A stretch of 61,203 nt of DNA from Mycolicibacterium porcinum (GCA_001942045.1 MSTD01000037.1:1-61203), one strand, 5' to 3'; positions 51,088 through 60,394 are shown, numbered from the stretch's first letter. The notes: a model not told the origin generated them from the letters alone. Made by a program: numbers and translations.

Positions 51088-52113
51088 TCAGCTTTTGGGC
51101 TCGTTGATCTTCACCAGCATCTTGCCGATGTTGGCCCCGTTGAAGAGGCCGTTGAGGGCGTCGATACTGGATTCCAGTCCCTCGTACACGGTTTCGCGGT
51201 GCACCAGCAGCCCCTCCTTCTCCCAGCCCTGCAGTGCGGCGAACGCCTCGTCGAAGCGCGCCCACTCTTCGAGGGCGATGAAGCCCTGCATCGTCGAGGC
51301 CGTGGCGAGCAGGTTCACGTAATTGGACGGCCCCGGATGCTCGCCGTTCAGATAGCTCGAAATGATGCCGCACATCACCACGCGCGCTTTGTGGGCGAGG
51401 TTGGCCAGCACGGCATTCAGAATGTCGCCGCCCACGTTGTCGAAGTAGACGTTGATGCCGCCCGGGCATGCTTCCTTGAGCGCGGCGGTCAGATCGCCGG
51501 CCTTGTAGTCGACACAGGCGTCGAAACCGAATTCCTCGACCACGACCCGACATTTCTCGGGGCCGCCCGCGATGCCGACCACCCGGGCACCAGCGATCTT
51601 GGCGATCTGACCGGCCACCGACCCGGTGGCGCCCGCGGCTGCCGAGACGACGACGGTCTCGCCGGCCTGCGGATTGCCGACGCCTTTCATCCCGAAGTAG
51701 GCCGTCGCGCCCGTCGGCCCGTAGATCGACATCACGGCCAGCGGATCGGTGTAACCGACCACCGGTGTGCTGAACAGGTCGTCGCGGATGATTGCGTAAT
51801 CCTGCAGGCCGGTCAGGGTGGTCACGAGGTCACCGACCTTGTAGGCGTCACAACGTGTCTCGACGACCTCGCCGATTCCCGCCACGCGCACCACCTCACC
51901 CAGCTCGAGGGGCGGCAGGTAGCCGGGCTCTCCGTCCAGCCACGTACGGGCCGCCGCGTCGATACCGACGTAGGTAGTCCGCAGCAGCGCCTCACCATCG
52001 GCCGGTACCGGCGCCGGCGTCGTGACCATCTCGGTGTCGTCGGGGGAGACCAGCCCATCCGGGCGACGGCGCAACAGGATCTGGCGGTTCTGGCGGTGCG
52101 CGGCGTCAGTCAA
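51088..52113 (-). CDS. Zinc-independent MDR NADP-dependent oxidoreductase
   Basis: The protein has 341 residues. The start is TTG 52113, preceded by GGGAG; a longer frame reaches 52323 but overlaps the TetR gene. The NADP-binding loop is SAAAGATGSVAGQIAKIAGA, then GIAGGPEKCRVVVEEFGFDA and YFDNVGGDILNAVLANLAHK. These are typical of the PTGR/curA branch that reduces enones. It is divergent from a TetR regulator and heads a two-gene operon with the uncharacterised protein. Confidence 0.87.
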   Translation of the reverse strand: MTDAAHRQNRQILLRRRPDGLVSPDDTEMVTTPAPVPADGEALLRTTYVGIDAAARTWLDGEPGYLPPLELGEVVRVAGIGEVVETRCDAYKVGDLVTTLTGLQDYAIIRDDLFSTPVVGYTDPLAVMSIYGPTGATAYFGMKGVGNPQAGETVVVSAAAGATGSVAGQIAKIAGARVVGIAGGPEKCRVVVEEFGFDACVDYKAGDLTAALKEACPGGINVYFDNVGGDILNAVLANLAHKARVVMCGIISSYLNGEHPGPSNYVNLLATASTMQGFIALEEWARFDEAFAALQGWEKEGLLVHRETVYEGLESSIDALNGLFNGANIGKMLVKINEPKS

Positions 52114-52219
52114 TTCATGTCTCCCGTAGTCATCGGAATTTTCATATTGATTCTTAGAACTCGCATCGATTAGCGTCAACCCCCGGATCGAGAATGTCCC
52201 GCTTGGTAGGAGGATTCCG

Positions 52220-52900
52220 TTGACCTCCAACGACGTAGCGCCGCGCCGTGGTCGGCCGCCCCGCATCGACAAGAGCGCCATCGTCGCCGCGGTGCGAGAG
52301 ATCGGTAGCGAGAACGTCACCATGCGGCGGGTAGCCGAGCATCTCGGAGTCAGCCTTCCCGGGCTGTATCACCACGTCAAGAATCAAGACGACCTGCTGC
52401 GCCTGGTCACCGAGAGCGCACTCGTGAATTCGCCGCCGCCTCGGTACACCGGCCAGCACTGGGCGACCTGGATGCGCAGTTACGCCTCGTACATCCGAAC
52501 GGTGCTGGCCTCGGAGCCGGCATTGGTGGAGAAGTTCGTCACGGGCGGGGTACGCGACGAAATGGAGATGGAGTGCAACGGCGATGCGGTCGAGGCGCTC
52601 GCCCAGCATGGGTTGGCCCCCGACGACGCGATGGCCGTGTGGGCGGCGGTCAGCGCGATGGCGATCGGTAGCGTCACTGAAGCGCATCGCGAACACCTAC
52701 ACGCCGAAAGCGGGCAGCCGTGGCTGGCGCGGATCTTCAAACTCCTCGCCAAACGTCCCGCTACCGACTATCCAACCCTGCGCGCCATCGCCCAGTCCGG
52801 TTATGACCCGTTCAGCGAAGACAGCTTCCAACAACGTATGACGATGTTGCTCAACGGTATTGCGGTGCGGTACGGACTGCCGCCCGAGCCCGCGAGCTAG
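52220..52900 (+). CDS. TetR-family regulator (TetR_C1-like)
   Basis: The protein has 226 residues. TTG 52220 follows TAGGAGG (52207-52213). The HTH is SAIVAAVREIGSENVTMRRV, AEHLGVSLPGLYHHVKNQDD, with LYHHVKN close to TetR itself. The C-terminal part is helical. Divergence from the MDR oxidoreductase with 106 bp between suggests it controls that operon. Confidence 0.87.
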   Translation: MTSNDVAPRRGRPPRIDKSAIVAAVREIGSENVTMRRVAEHLGVSLPGLYHHVKNQDDLLRLVTESALVNSPPPRYTGQHWATWMRSYASYIRTVLASEPALVEKFVTGGVRDEMEMECNGDAVEALAQHGLAPDDAMAVWAAVSAMAIGSVTEAHREHLHAESGQPWLARIFKLLAKRPATDYPTLRAIAQSGYDPFSEDSFQQRMTMLLNGIAVRYGLPPEPAS

Positions 52901-53130
52901 CTGCCGGGCATTCGGCGGACGACACCGTCGTCGAGCAGTTGCCCGGGATGATCGGCCGAGAGCTTGTGCAGATGCTCGAGCCCAGAGGCCTTCTCCGGGT
53001 TCCGTACCGTGCCGTGGACCGTGCGTCCGGCTTCGAGGAGCGACCGGACGATCCAGCTGCCGATGTAGCCACTGGCGCCTGTCACGAGCACCGGCGCGTC
53101 CGGGTCGATCGGGGTGCGGGGTGTGCTCAT
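52897..53130 (-). pseudogene. N-terminal fragment of an NAD-dependent epimerase/dihydroflavonol-reductase-like SDR
   Basis: The 77 residues start like an extended SDR: VLVTGASGYIGSWIVRSLLE (TGxxGxxG), then AGRTVHGTVRNPEKASGLEH. Homologues are about 330-345 residues. Similarity fades after about residue 65 and the frame stops at 52897, overlapping the convergent TetR stop. The catalytic YxxxK region is absent here and not found nearby, so this is a deletion remnant. Confidence 0.7.
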
Positions 53131-53229
53131 GGATCAAGTGTGCCCTTTCGCCATCGCAGAGCGACAACGCTGGCTCATTGTTGCTGGATATGACTGACGC
53201 CGTGGCCGATGTGGGGCACAGTTGCCAAT

Positions 53230-53616
53230 ATGAGTAGCCAGAAAGTACCCAAACCCAGTGACCTCCGGTCGGCCGCTCAGTCTGCGGTCGAGACGGCACA
53301 ATCCGCCGTGGGAGCCGCGCAGGCGGTGGCGAGCGGCGCGATGCGCATTCCGCCGGCGTCGGCTCAAATTGTCGCCCAGCTGCCTGATCTGCTGGAGAAT
53401 CTCGCCGTGGCGACCGAGCGCCTCAACACCACGATCGATCGCACCGAACGCTATATGGCCATGGCCGACCCGATGTTTCGCACGTTGGACCGCCTCTTGC
53501 CGCAACTCGAGGCGTTGATCAACACCGGCAACGATGTATTCCGGATGTTGACCAACATTCCGGGCATCTCCACCTTGGGCCGGATCGCCGGCCGCGGGCG
53601 TGACGAGCGGGACTGA
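53230..53616 (+). CDS. Small helical protein, 128 aa
   Basis: The start at ATG 53230 gives MSSQKVPKPSDLRSAAQSAV. The protein is largely alpha-helical with heptad-like Ala/Leu spacing (AQLPDLLENLAVATERLNTT, DRTERYMAMADPMFRTLDRL) and ends with a Gly/Arg tail. The pattern of PDLLENL...ERLN is known from small mycobacterial proteins that resemble phasin- or MCE-associated helices, but I do not assign a family. Confidence 0.6.
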   Translation: MSSQKVPKPSDLRSAAQSAVETAQSAVGAAQAVASGAMRIPPASAQIVAQLPDLLENLAVATERLNTTIDRTERYMAMADPMFRTLDRLLPQLEALINTGNDVFRMLTNIPGISTLGRIAGRGRDERD

Positions 53617-53622
53617 GCGGGG

Positions 53623-55020
53623 CTACACGGTCGATACCGCTTCCTGACGGCGTCGCATGCCCCAGACGCCGACCACCACGGCGCCAATGGCGCTGACGAT
53701 CGTAAATCTGATCAAGCCGAATTCGGTGATCAGCGGCACTGACAGGGCGGTGAGCAGACCGCCGCCGAACAGCGGCTCGTACAGCAGCTGTTTGTAGCCG
53801 TAGTCGTTGGCAGTGCTGCTTTTTCGCGTCGGGTCAACCATGTCGGCCAGCATGAAGCCTGTTGCGACGTTGCCCTGGGACTGCCCGAAGTCGGCGATCC
53901 CATGCTCGAACCAGTTCCTCCGGTGGAACATCCGGCCCCACCACACCAGCGCGCACACACTCCACAGCACACCGATGACGGTGAAAATGAGGACGGCCGG
54001 CACATTGGAACCCAGCGTTGCCAAGGACATGGTGCCGATCGCGCAGACCAGGAGCGCATCGAGGGCCACCGCGGAAATGCCCTTCACGGCCGCCTTGTCG
54101 ATGCGTTCGGCGTAGCCGGCCCTGGAAGCCAGCCATTGCACGATGAATCCGCCGACGACGGCGACGGGGAACAGCGGGAACTTGTCGAAGATGTCCGATC
54201 CAAAGGCGTGCGCGACGGAGCGCACCGTCCACAGGATCGCCACGGACACCAGCAGCGCCAACGAGATCAAAGCGAACGCGAATGTGGCCCCGTGGATTCC
54301 GTCGTCCGGGGTCGCACGCTCATCGCTCGGCGCGACGGGCACGCGGTCGATGTCATAGTCATCCTTCGCAGTGGGGGCGTGCTGCCGCAACACCGTCACT
54401 TTCGGGCTACGAATGGCCCAGCGGACCAACGCCGATCCGACAACCACGCCGGTGATCATGCTGATCGTCGCCAGCCCGAGGCCGATGTCGACGAGATCGG
54501 GAGACCCGGCGTCGGCGAAAAGCTGCCCCATGCCGGCGATCGTGCCGTGACCGCCCGCGAAGGACATCTCCAACAGTGAGCCGGATTCCATCGGTAGCCC
54601 GAACACCGGATGCAGCACTGCCAGCACCGCGAGTCCGCCGAGGGCGAATTGTCCAAGGGACAGAAATGTTCCGAACAGCGCATGGGGCGCTGTCGCCTGC
54701 CACAGCTGCCGCACACCGGGCAGCGTCTTACCGATCATGATCGCCGCGAAGACGACGTTGATGAGGAGCCCGGGTAATACCCGCCAGACGTCTTCGACTG
54801 CCAGGGGAAACAGCCCGTTGGTTCCGGTCAGCCGACCGAGCACCTGTGGGCCGAGGCCGAGCACCACGAAGCCGGCGATGACGCTGGACGGAATGAACAA
54901 CGCCCGCAGTGGACGCACATACCGACGGATCAGCCAGCCGACCGCGAACATGGCACCGAGAATCGCGAACGCGAGGCCGACGGTCTGGGCATCGTTCAAC
55001 CGCTCCCACGACGTAGTCAT
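53623..55020 (-). CDS. Sodium:glutamate symporter-family (GltS/ESS) transporter
   Basis: The protein has 465 residues from MTTSWERLNDAQTVGLAFAI. It has about 10-12 helices with two re-entrant Gly-rich loops, SFAGGHGTIAGMGQLF and GQSQGNVATGFMLAD, the inverted-repeat hallmark of the family. Glutamate is the family substrate, but distant members differ. A hydrophilic loop (RQHAPTAKDDYDIDRVPVAP) lies mid-protein. The TetR gene is upstream on the same strand. Confidence 0.8.
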   Translation of the reverse strand: MTTSWERLNDAQTVGLAFAILGAMFAVGWLIRRYVRPLRALFIPSSVIAGFVVLGLGPQVLGRLTGTNGLFPLAVEDVWRVLPGLLINVVFAAIMIGKTLPGVRQLWQATAPHALFGTFLSLGQFALGGLAVLAVLHPVFGLPMESGSLLEMSFAGGHGTIAGMGQLFADAGSPDLVDIGLGLATISMITGVVVGSALVRWAIRSPKVTVLRQHAPTAKDDYDIDRVPVAPSDERATPDDGIHGATFAFALISLALLVSVAILWTVRSVAHAFGSDIFDKFPLFPVAVVGGFIVQWLASRAGYAERIDKAAVKGISAVALDALLVCAIGTMSLATLGSNVPAVLIFTVIGVLWSVCALVWWGRMFHRRNWFEHGIADFGQSQGNVATGFMLADMVDPTRKSSTANDYGYKQLLYEPLFGGGLLTALSVPLITEFGLIRFTIVSAIGAVVVGVWGMRRRQEAVSTV

Positions 55021-55062
55021 GACGACATCCTGCAGCACGCGCCCCTCAGGCGCGGGCGCTGG

Positions 55063-55638
55063 CTACGAGATGCCGAGAACGGCAGCGGTGAAGCGCCAGA
55101 GTGTCCGGGTGGCCTCGTCGGCGCTTGGCGTCGGGGCGGCTCGGAGCTGTTGTGCGATGCCGTGGCGCAGGCCGCCGATGACATAGGCGCCGGCGCTGTC
55201 GGCATCCAAATCGGTTGGCAGTTCGCCGGTTTGTTGTCCGTGGCGGATGTTTTTGGCGGCGTTGTCGATGAGGTCGTGGATGTAGGCCGCTTCGAGTTCG
55301 GTGAGCTGCGGGTCGCCTGCGGTCCGGTTGAGCAGGATCGGTGCCAGCGGATCAGCGAGATGGTAGGAAACGAAGCGGTGCGTACGGTCGCGTTCGCGGG
55401 TGGCCCAGTCGCCGTGGGGGAGGTGGCCATCGCCGATCGCGTGGCGCAGTCCGTCGTAGAAGCCGTCATAGATCGCGGCCAGCAGTCCACTTTTCGATCC
55501 GAAGTGGTGGTAGAGGGCCCCGGTACTGAGCCCGGTGCGACGAGTCAGCCCGCTGAGTTCGAAGGCGCCGTTGCCGTCGACGAGTTCGGCGCGCGCGGCA
55601 TCGATCAGTTGTTGACGACCAACCGGGGCGCGTGCCAT
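55063..55638 (-). CDS. TetR-family regulator
   Basis: The protein has 191 residues from MARAPVGRQQLIDAARAELV; a start four codons upstream (55650) would lie in the dyad. The HTH is FELSGLTRRTGLSTGALYHH then FGSKSGLLAAIYDGFYDGLR. It is divergent from the PhyH-like oxygenase, with a CATAAC-N8-GTTATG dyad between, and 42 bp upstream of the GltS-type gene on the same strand. It may control both. Confidence 0.87.
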   Translation of the reverse strand: MARAPVGRQQLIDAARAELVDGNGAFELSGLTRRTGLSTGALYHHFGSKSGLLAAIYDGFYDGLRHAIGDGHLPHGDWATRERDRTHRFVSYHLADPLAPILLNRTAGDPQLTELEAAYIHDLIDNAAKNIRHGQQTGELPTDLDADSAGAYVIGGLRHGIAQQLRAAPTPSADEATRTLWRFTAAVLGIS

Positions 55639-55647
55639 AGTCCGAAC

Positions 55648-55667
55648 CATAACAGAAGTCAGTTATG
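55648..55667. promoter_or_regulatory. CATAAC-N8-GTTATG dyad, TetR operator candidate
   Basis: This perfect 6-bp inverted repeat lies between the TetR start (55638) and the PhyH-like start (55684), the whole gap being 45 bp. Any dimeric repressor bound there would block both genes. Confidence 0.55.
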
Positions 55668-55683
55668 TTTCGGTGAGGCGACC

Positions 55684-56529
55684 ATGAGCACTGAAGTGAC
55701 CTCGTTGGCGGAGTTGACCGGCGACCTCGCCGGTACCTATCGGCGGACCCGCAGCAGCGGGGAGCAGGTCGATCCTTCGGTGGCCGACGCAGACCTGGCC
55801 ACCGTGCTGCGCGACGGGTACGTGATCCTGCCCGATCTGCTCACTGCCGCCGAGCTCGGCGAGATCCGGGATTCTGTTGGCCCCCTGTTGGATCGGCTGG
55901 GCCGCAACGGGTTCGAAGGCCATGCCACCCAGCGGGTGTACAGCGTCTTGAACAAGACCCGTAGTTGTGACCGGATCGCCGACCATCCGCGCGTCCTGGC
56001 GCTGCTCGATCGGCTGTTCATGCCGAACTACCTGTTGTCGATGCTGCAGGTCATCAAGATCCTGCCGGGGGAGCAGGCGCAGATGCTGCATACCGACGAC
56101 GGCTTCTACCCGTTACCCCGACCGCGAAAAGCACTGGGGGCAGCCACGATCTGGGCGATCGATGATTTCACCGCCGACAACGGCGCCACCGACATCATCG
56201 CCGGCAGCCACGAGTGGGGCGATCGACAGCCCGAGCCCACCGAACGCGAACCGGTGATCATGAGCGCCGGGTCGTGTGTGTTCTTCCTCGGGACGCTGTG
56301 GCACGGCGGCGGTGCCAACCGATCCGCGAACGCCCGGCTGGCGCTGACGGCACAGTATTGCGAACCATGGCTGCGTCCGCAGGAGGCGTTCACCTTGTCG
56401 ATGACCCGCGACACGGTCCGCGCGGTGTCCGAGGACATCCGTCGCATGTTGGGCTACAGCATTCACCCGCCCTTCATCGGTCAGGTTGACGGCATGCACC
56501 CCAAGCGCGTGCTCGAGCCGGAGGGCTGA
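55684..56529 (+). CDS. Phytanoyl-CoA dioxygenase (PhyH)-like Fe(II)/2-oxoglutarate oxygenase
   Basis: The protein has 281 residues; the start is ATG 55684. Iron ligands are HTD in QMLHTDDGFYPLPRPRK and the distal His in LGTLWHGGGANRSANARLAL, with Arg for 2-oxoglutarate following. The N-terminal segment VLRDGYVILPDLLTAAELGE is typical of the family. It hydroxylates an unknown small substrate, perhaps a lipid or secondary metabolite. The neighbouring TetR and dyad suggest inducible expression. Confidence 0.85.
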   Translation: MSTEVTSLAELTGDLAGTYRRTRSSGEQVDPSVADADLATVLRDGYVILPDLLTAAELGEIRDSVGPLLDRLGRNGFEGHATQRVYSVLNKTRSCDRIADHPRVLALLDRLFMPNYLLSMLQVIKILPGEQAQMLHTDDGFYPLPRPRKALGAATIWAIDDFTADNGATDIIAGSHEWGDRQPEPTEREPVIMSAGSCVFFLGTLWHGGGANRSANARLALTAQYCEPWLRPQEAFTLSMTRDTVRAVSEDIRRMLGYSIHPPFIGQVDGMHPKRVLEPEG

Positions 56530-56535
56530 TCACCC

Positions 56536-58362
56536 TCAGCCTGCGGCCCGCAGGGTGATCTCTGAGATGGCCGCGCGGCTCTGCCCATCGAGGGTGCCCA
56601 ACTTCGAAATCCACACCACCACATTGGATGTTTTCGTCTGATTGTCGACGGTGATGGTGTTTTCCCCGGGCCGTAACGCCACAGTCGGCGTCAGCTCGGT
56701 GGTGTCGGACAGGCTGTTCGGGTGGGCACTGTCGGCCGCGCGAATCTGGACTTCGGTTCCGGTGCTGGGCACATCGATCGTGACCTCGCTCAAGGCCGTC
56801 GGTGAGGGGAGTTGAAGTATCAGGCCCACGCCCGCTTTGAATACCGGGAACGGCGCGGCATCTTGGTAGATGTCGGTGGGCCACGATGTGTCCGGTTTAC
56901 CGTCGATGGCCAGACCTGCCTGATCCGGATGGTCTGGTGAGCCACCGGGGGAGAACACCGTCGCGCTTTGCGGCGTCACGACCGGCCCCGGGCCGCTATG
57001 CGGCGGCGAGCCCGAACCGCGCATGAGGAAAATGGACGCCGCAACGATCGTTGCGATCACAGCGAGAATCAACGCGATGCGCACCGGGCGGGACAGAACC
57101 GCGCGGCGGCGCTTACCTGGCTTCACACGAGATCTGCGGGTCCCGGTCGAATGATTGACCACCGAATCTGCGAACAGCGTTCGGTCATCCCAGTAGCCGC
57201 TGACCTCCACCACGTCCCCGTCGGAGAGTTCGCCCGTGATGGAGTCGCCACGAAGCTCGACCGGCACGACGGTGTGCGCCTGACCGGTCGACTCGTAGCG
57301 CTCCACCCGGAACGTCCAGACCTCGTCCCCGCCGTCAGGCCCGGACCGCCGCTTCTGCACCCCCTGGGCAGTGCCGAGGACCGTGAGCATGGCCAACCGC
57401 TGGGTTTCTGGTGCGCTCCTCGGCGCGAGGTCGTCGGGGAGCTCCAACGGGGCGGTGTGGACCCCGCCATCGCGCAGGGTTGGCTCCGGATCCAATTCCT
57501 GAACGGGCTGTGGTGCGGTCGACACGTTTGTGCTCCCGCTCAGAGCCCGGGCGAAGTCGAGGCACCGCGCGTAGCGCTTGTCGGGTTGCTTGGCCAGCGC
57601 CTTCGCCATCACGGCGTCGAGGTGCGCAAGGTCGGGACGCCGCTCGGACAGCCGGGGCGGCGGCGTGTAGAGGTGGTGGCCGGCCAAGACGATGCGATTG
57701 GCCTCGTCGAACAGGGGCGCGCCGGTCAGCAGATGGAAGGCGGTCGCGGCCAGGGCGTACTGGTCGGCGCGGCCGTCGAGCGTCTTGCCGGTGAGCTGCT
57801 CGGGCGCTACATACGTGACGGTGCCGATGGCCATGTCGGTCTGTGTCAGGCCACTCACGTCGTCGGCTTCCCGGGCGATGCCGAAATCGGTCAGCAGGAT
57901 GCGTCGCCGGGCACTTCCCGTGGGCGTGGTGATCAGGATGTTCGCCGGTTTGACGTCGCGGTGCAGCAGGTTCCGCTCGTGCGCGACGTCGAGGGCTTCG
58001 GCGACGGCCGTCACGATCTCCACCACATCCTGGAGGGGCATCCCGGACGGGTACTGCTCGATCAAGCGGTTGGCGTCGGTGCCGTCGACGTAGTCCATCG
58101 AGATCCACAGCCGGCCGTCGAACTCGCCACGGTCGTGCACCCCGACGATGTGCGGATGCCACAGCGCCGCGGCCAACTCGGCCTCTCGATTGAACCGGGC
58201 GCGGAACTCCTCGTCGCGCGTGGTGTGCACCGAAAGGATCTTGAGTGCGTCCAGACGGGGAAGTCGAGGGTGCTGGGCGAGATAGACCTCGCCCATGCCA
58301 CCGGCGCCGAGGAGCCGCTGAATGGTGTACCCGGCAAAGACGTCACCGGCATTGAACGGCAT
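56536..58362 (-). CDS. Transmembrane Ser/Thr protein kinase with MviN-like extracytoplasmic domain
   Basis: The protein has 608 residues. The kinase domain covers about 11-275: Gly loop [11 protein letters not shown], Lys41 (DALKIL), [10 protein letters not shown] (134-143), DFG at 159-161 and APE at 186-188. An intracellular segment at about 325-405 looks OB-like ([20 protein letters not shown]). The membrane helix is at 429-447. The outer domain at 465-608 ([40 protein letters not shown]) resembles the C-terminal domain I recall on mycobacterial MviN (Rv3910). All catalytic residues are intact, so this is an active sensor kinase by sequence. Confidence 0.88.
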   Translation of the reverse strand: MPFNAGDVFAGYTIQRLLGAGGMGEVYLAQHPRLPRLDALKILSVHTTRDEEFRARFNREAELAAALWHPHIVGVHDRGEFDGRLWISMDYVDGTDANRLIEQYPSGMPLQDVVEIVTAVAEALDVAHERNLLHRDVKPANILITTPTGSARRRILLTDFGIAREADDVSGLTQTDMAIGTVTYVAPEQLTGKTLDGRADQYALAATAFHLLTGAPLFDEANRIVLAGHHLYTPPPRLSERRPDLAHLDAVMAKALAKQPDKRYARCLDFARALSGSTNVSTAPQPVQELDPEPTLRDGGVHTAPLELPDDLAPRSAPETQRLAMLTVLGTAQGVQKRRSGPDGGDEVWTFRVERYESTGQAHTVVPVELRGDSITGELSDGDVVEVSGYWDDRTLFADSVVNHSTGTRRSRVKPGKRRRAVLSRPVRIALILAVIATIVAASIFLMRGSGSPPHSGPGPVVTPQSATVFSPGGSPDHPDQAGLAIDGKPDTSWPTDIYQDAAPFPVFKAGVGLILQLPSPTALSEVTIDVPSTGTEVQIRAADSAHPNSLSDTTELTPTVALRPGENTITVDNQTKTSNVVVWISKLGTLDGQSRAAISEITLRAAG

Positions 58363-58424
58363 GTTCGAAGCCTACAAACCAGGGCAAATCGAGCGCGAAC
58401 AGAACCGAGCGGAGTGTTGGGTGG

Positions 58425-58808
58425 TCAGCGGGAATCGCTCGGGTCTGTGTCCTCGAGGTAGACCAAGCCATTGCCGTCAGGGTCGGTGAAGGAGAACATC
58501 GCCGGGATTCCCTCCATCCGGACCAGCTCGGCGTTGTGCAGGGTCACTCCGGACTCACGGACCTTGTCATGGGCTTGTTGAGCATCAGAGGTACCCAGCC
58601 GGATCGCGATCGGAATCTGGCTGTCGTGCGGCAGGAGCACCAGGGAAACGGCTGAGCCCGGCGGTACGACCTCGATCATGCGCGCACCCGGCCAGACCTC
58701 CATGTCAGTGCGGAGTTCGCATCCCAGCACCTCGGTGTAGAACTTCAGCGCGGCGTCCTGGTCGGAAACCGGAACCGACACACTCAGCACCCTCGTCGTC
58801 ATCGTCAT
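58425..58808 (-). CDS. VOC (glyoxalase/bleomycin-resistance fold) protein
   Basis: The protein has 127 residues in two beta-alpha-beta-beta-beta modules: VLSVSVPVSDQDAALKFYTE then VLGCELRTDMEVWPGARMIE, and VTLHNAELVRMEGIPAMFSF then TDPDGNGLVYLEDTDPSDSR. The family includes glyoxalases, dioxygenases and binding proteins; the function is not predictable. An alternative start two codons in is equally good. Confidence 0.83.
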   Translation of the reverse strand: MTMTTRVLSVSVPVSDQDAALKFYTEVLGCELRTDMEVWPGARMIEVVPPGSAVSLVLLPHDSQIPIAIRLGTSDAQQAHDKVRESGVTLHNAELVRMEGIPAMFSFTDPDGNGLVYLEDTDPSDSR

Positions 58809-59145
58809 GTGTAGTAAGACCCCGCCGCGCAGCGATACTCATCGCGTCGCCGCCGCGCCGCCACCTCGACCTTTAGCGGTCATGGCTGAAATCCGCATAA
58901 CTTTCGTAGGCATTCGCTTTGGCGATAAATATGCGCCGTATATGAATTACCCGTATTTCAGGTAATCACCTGGATGTGCAAGCGATAAATATTCGCGAGC
59001 TCTTTCAGATTTGAATTGAGGTGATGAGCCCCGAGCCCAGTCGGGGCCGGACGCAAATTGAGTAGTCGGCTACTCATGTGCCCCAGTGCGTTCCGGCGCA
59101 TACTTCCGTTGAAAGATTCACGTTGAATCGGGGGAGAAGAACTCG
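58809..59145. promoter_or_regulatory. Long regulatory gap before the kelch gene
   Basis: No gene is seen. The AT-rich stretch holds two direct repeats exactly 60 bp apart, GCGATAAATATGCGC (58922-58936) and GCGATAAATATTCGC (58982-58996), each partly palindromic. A 7-bp hairpin GCCCCGA/TCGGGGC (59028-59047) follows. GAGTAG-TCGG-CTACTC (59060-59075) contains the GTAG-N4-CTAC motif shared with 36004-36050. This is a rich control region for one gene. Confidence 0.5.
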
Positions 59146-60348
59146 ATGGCGCGACTGATGTGGGTGCAACGACAGGACATCGGTCCGTCAGGTCGATCCG
59201 GGCACGCGATGGCTTACGACCCGGTTCATGGCCGCACCTTGCTCGCAGGCGGATCGGGCACTGCGGGAACGTCTTTCGAAACCTGGGCCTGGGGTGGAAA
59301 GTTCTGGACGCAAATCGGCAGATTCGGGCCCTCAGGGCGCAGCGGAACGACGCTCAGCTACGACGAAGCCCGGCAGCGCACCATTTTGTTCGGGGGGTCA
59401 AGCACAGCTGACGGAAACGAGACGTCCGACACCTGGTCGTTCGACGGCGTGGATTGGACGCAGGTCGAAGACATCGGCCCAACCCCGCGCCGTGTTCATG
59501 CCACGGCCTACGATTCGGCGCGCAGCCGCATCGTCCTGTTCGGCGGTCTTTCCAAACAGGATCCGGAACATCCGCGGCAGGCACTCGGTGACACGTGGGA
59601 GTGGGACGGTGAATCGTGGACCCAGGTGGAGGATGCCGGCCCCTTACCGCGCGGCGCCCACTGCATGGCCTACGACAGTGCCCGGCAGCGCGTCGTCCTC
59701 TTCGGCGGAATCGGCACGGACGTAGCCGATGTCTTTGATGACACCTGGGAATGGGACGGTACGAACTGGACGAAGGTCGCGGACACCGGACCGAGTCCAC
59801 GGGCCGGCGCGGCGATGACGTCGACCGGCGCCACACTGATCCTGCACGGCGGTTCGGGTCCGGACGGGGTGGCGGTCGGGGACACCTGGCAGTGGGCAGC
59901 GGGGGACTGGACGAAGCTGCAGGAAATGGGGCCCTCCGCCCGAATCGAGCACGCCATGGCGTTTGATCACCACCGCAACCGAGTCGTGCTGTTCGGCGGT
60001 TTGGCGCTCCCGGCGTTGGCCGACACCTGGGAGGCACCGATCGCCGCGCCGGACGATCAGGTCACCTTGGACGTAGAGCCTTCCGACGCACAGGCGGCCG
60101 AAACCGCGGTTTTGACAGCGACATTGGCAGAAACCCGGCCTGTCACCACTGTTGTTCTCATCACCGTGGCCACGCCAGGAAATGAGCCACGACCGGTCGG
60201 CACAATCGCGATCCCGGCTGGCACGACATCGGCAACGACGGAGATCAGCGTCAGTGCGGTGCTGGCGGCACTCGGCGTGGAGGCTCCGACTGACCTGACC
60301 TTCACCACGGACCGGGGCGGGTCCGCAACATTGAGAGTCCTTCCATAG
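59146..60348 (+). CDS. Kelch-repeat beta-propeller protein
   Basis: The protein has 400 residues; the start follows GGGGGAGAAG. Six kelch units are visible, each with an AYD.. R.R.(V/I)LFGG strand and a (D)TWEWDG..WT(Q/K)V strand: HAMAYDPVHGRTLLAGG, LSYDEARQRTILFGG, HATAYDSARSRIVLFGG, HCMAYDSARQRVVLFGG, a weaker fifth (MTSTGATLILHGG) and HAMAFDHHRNRVVLFGG. A C-terminal Ig-like domain of about 95 residues follows. There is no signal peptide. The fold is a protein- or ligand-binding propeller. It shares the upstream GTAG-N4-CTAC dyad with the LysM gene. Confidence 0.82.
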   Translation: MARLMWVQRQDIGPSGRSGHAMAYDPVHGRTLLAGGSGTAGTSFETWAWGGKFWTQIGRFGPSGRSGTTLSYDEARQRTILFGGSSTADGNETSDTWSFDGVDWTQVEDIGPTPRRVHATAYDSARSRIVLFGGLSKQDPEHPRQALGDTWEWDGESWTQVEDAGPLPRGAHCMAYDSARQRVVLFGGIGTDVADVFDDTWEWDGTNWTKVADTGPSPRAGAAMTSTGATLILHGGSGPDGVAVGDTWQWAAGDWTKLQEMGPSARIEHAMAFDHHRNRVVLFGGLALPALADTWEAPIAAPDDQVTLDVEPSDAQAAETAVLTATLAETRPVTTVVLITVATPGNEPRPVGTIAIPAGTTSATTEISVSAVLAALGVEAPTDLTFTTDRGGSATLRVLP

Positions 60349-60361
60349 TGAGGAGGCCGCG

Positions 60362-60394
60362 ATGAACAAGGTTGTCGCCACCATCGATCAATGA
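60362..60394 (+). CDS. Ten-residue ORF with good ribosome site (gene head or chance)
   Basis: GAGGAGG followed by ATGAACAAGG reads MNKVVATIDQ-stop, 13 bp after the kelch stop. The leader is convincing but the frame ends after ten codons and the downstream 110 bases show no coding character. It may be the start of a second operon gene that was deleted. Confidence 0.25.
   Translation: MNKVVATIDQ

Noticed and set aside
56968..58461. 497-codon open frame antisense to the Ser/Thr kinase
   Set aside because: Shadow frame with no motif, whereas the kinase motifs on the minus strand are unambiguous.
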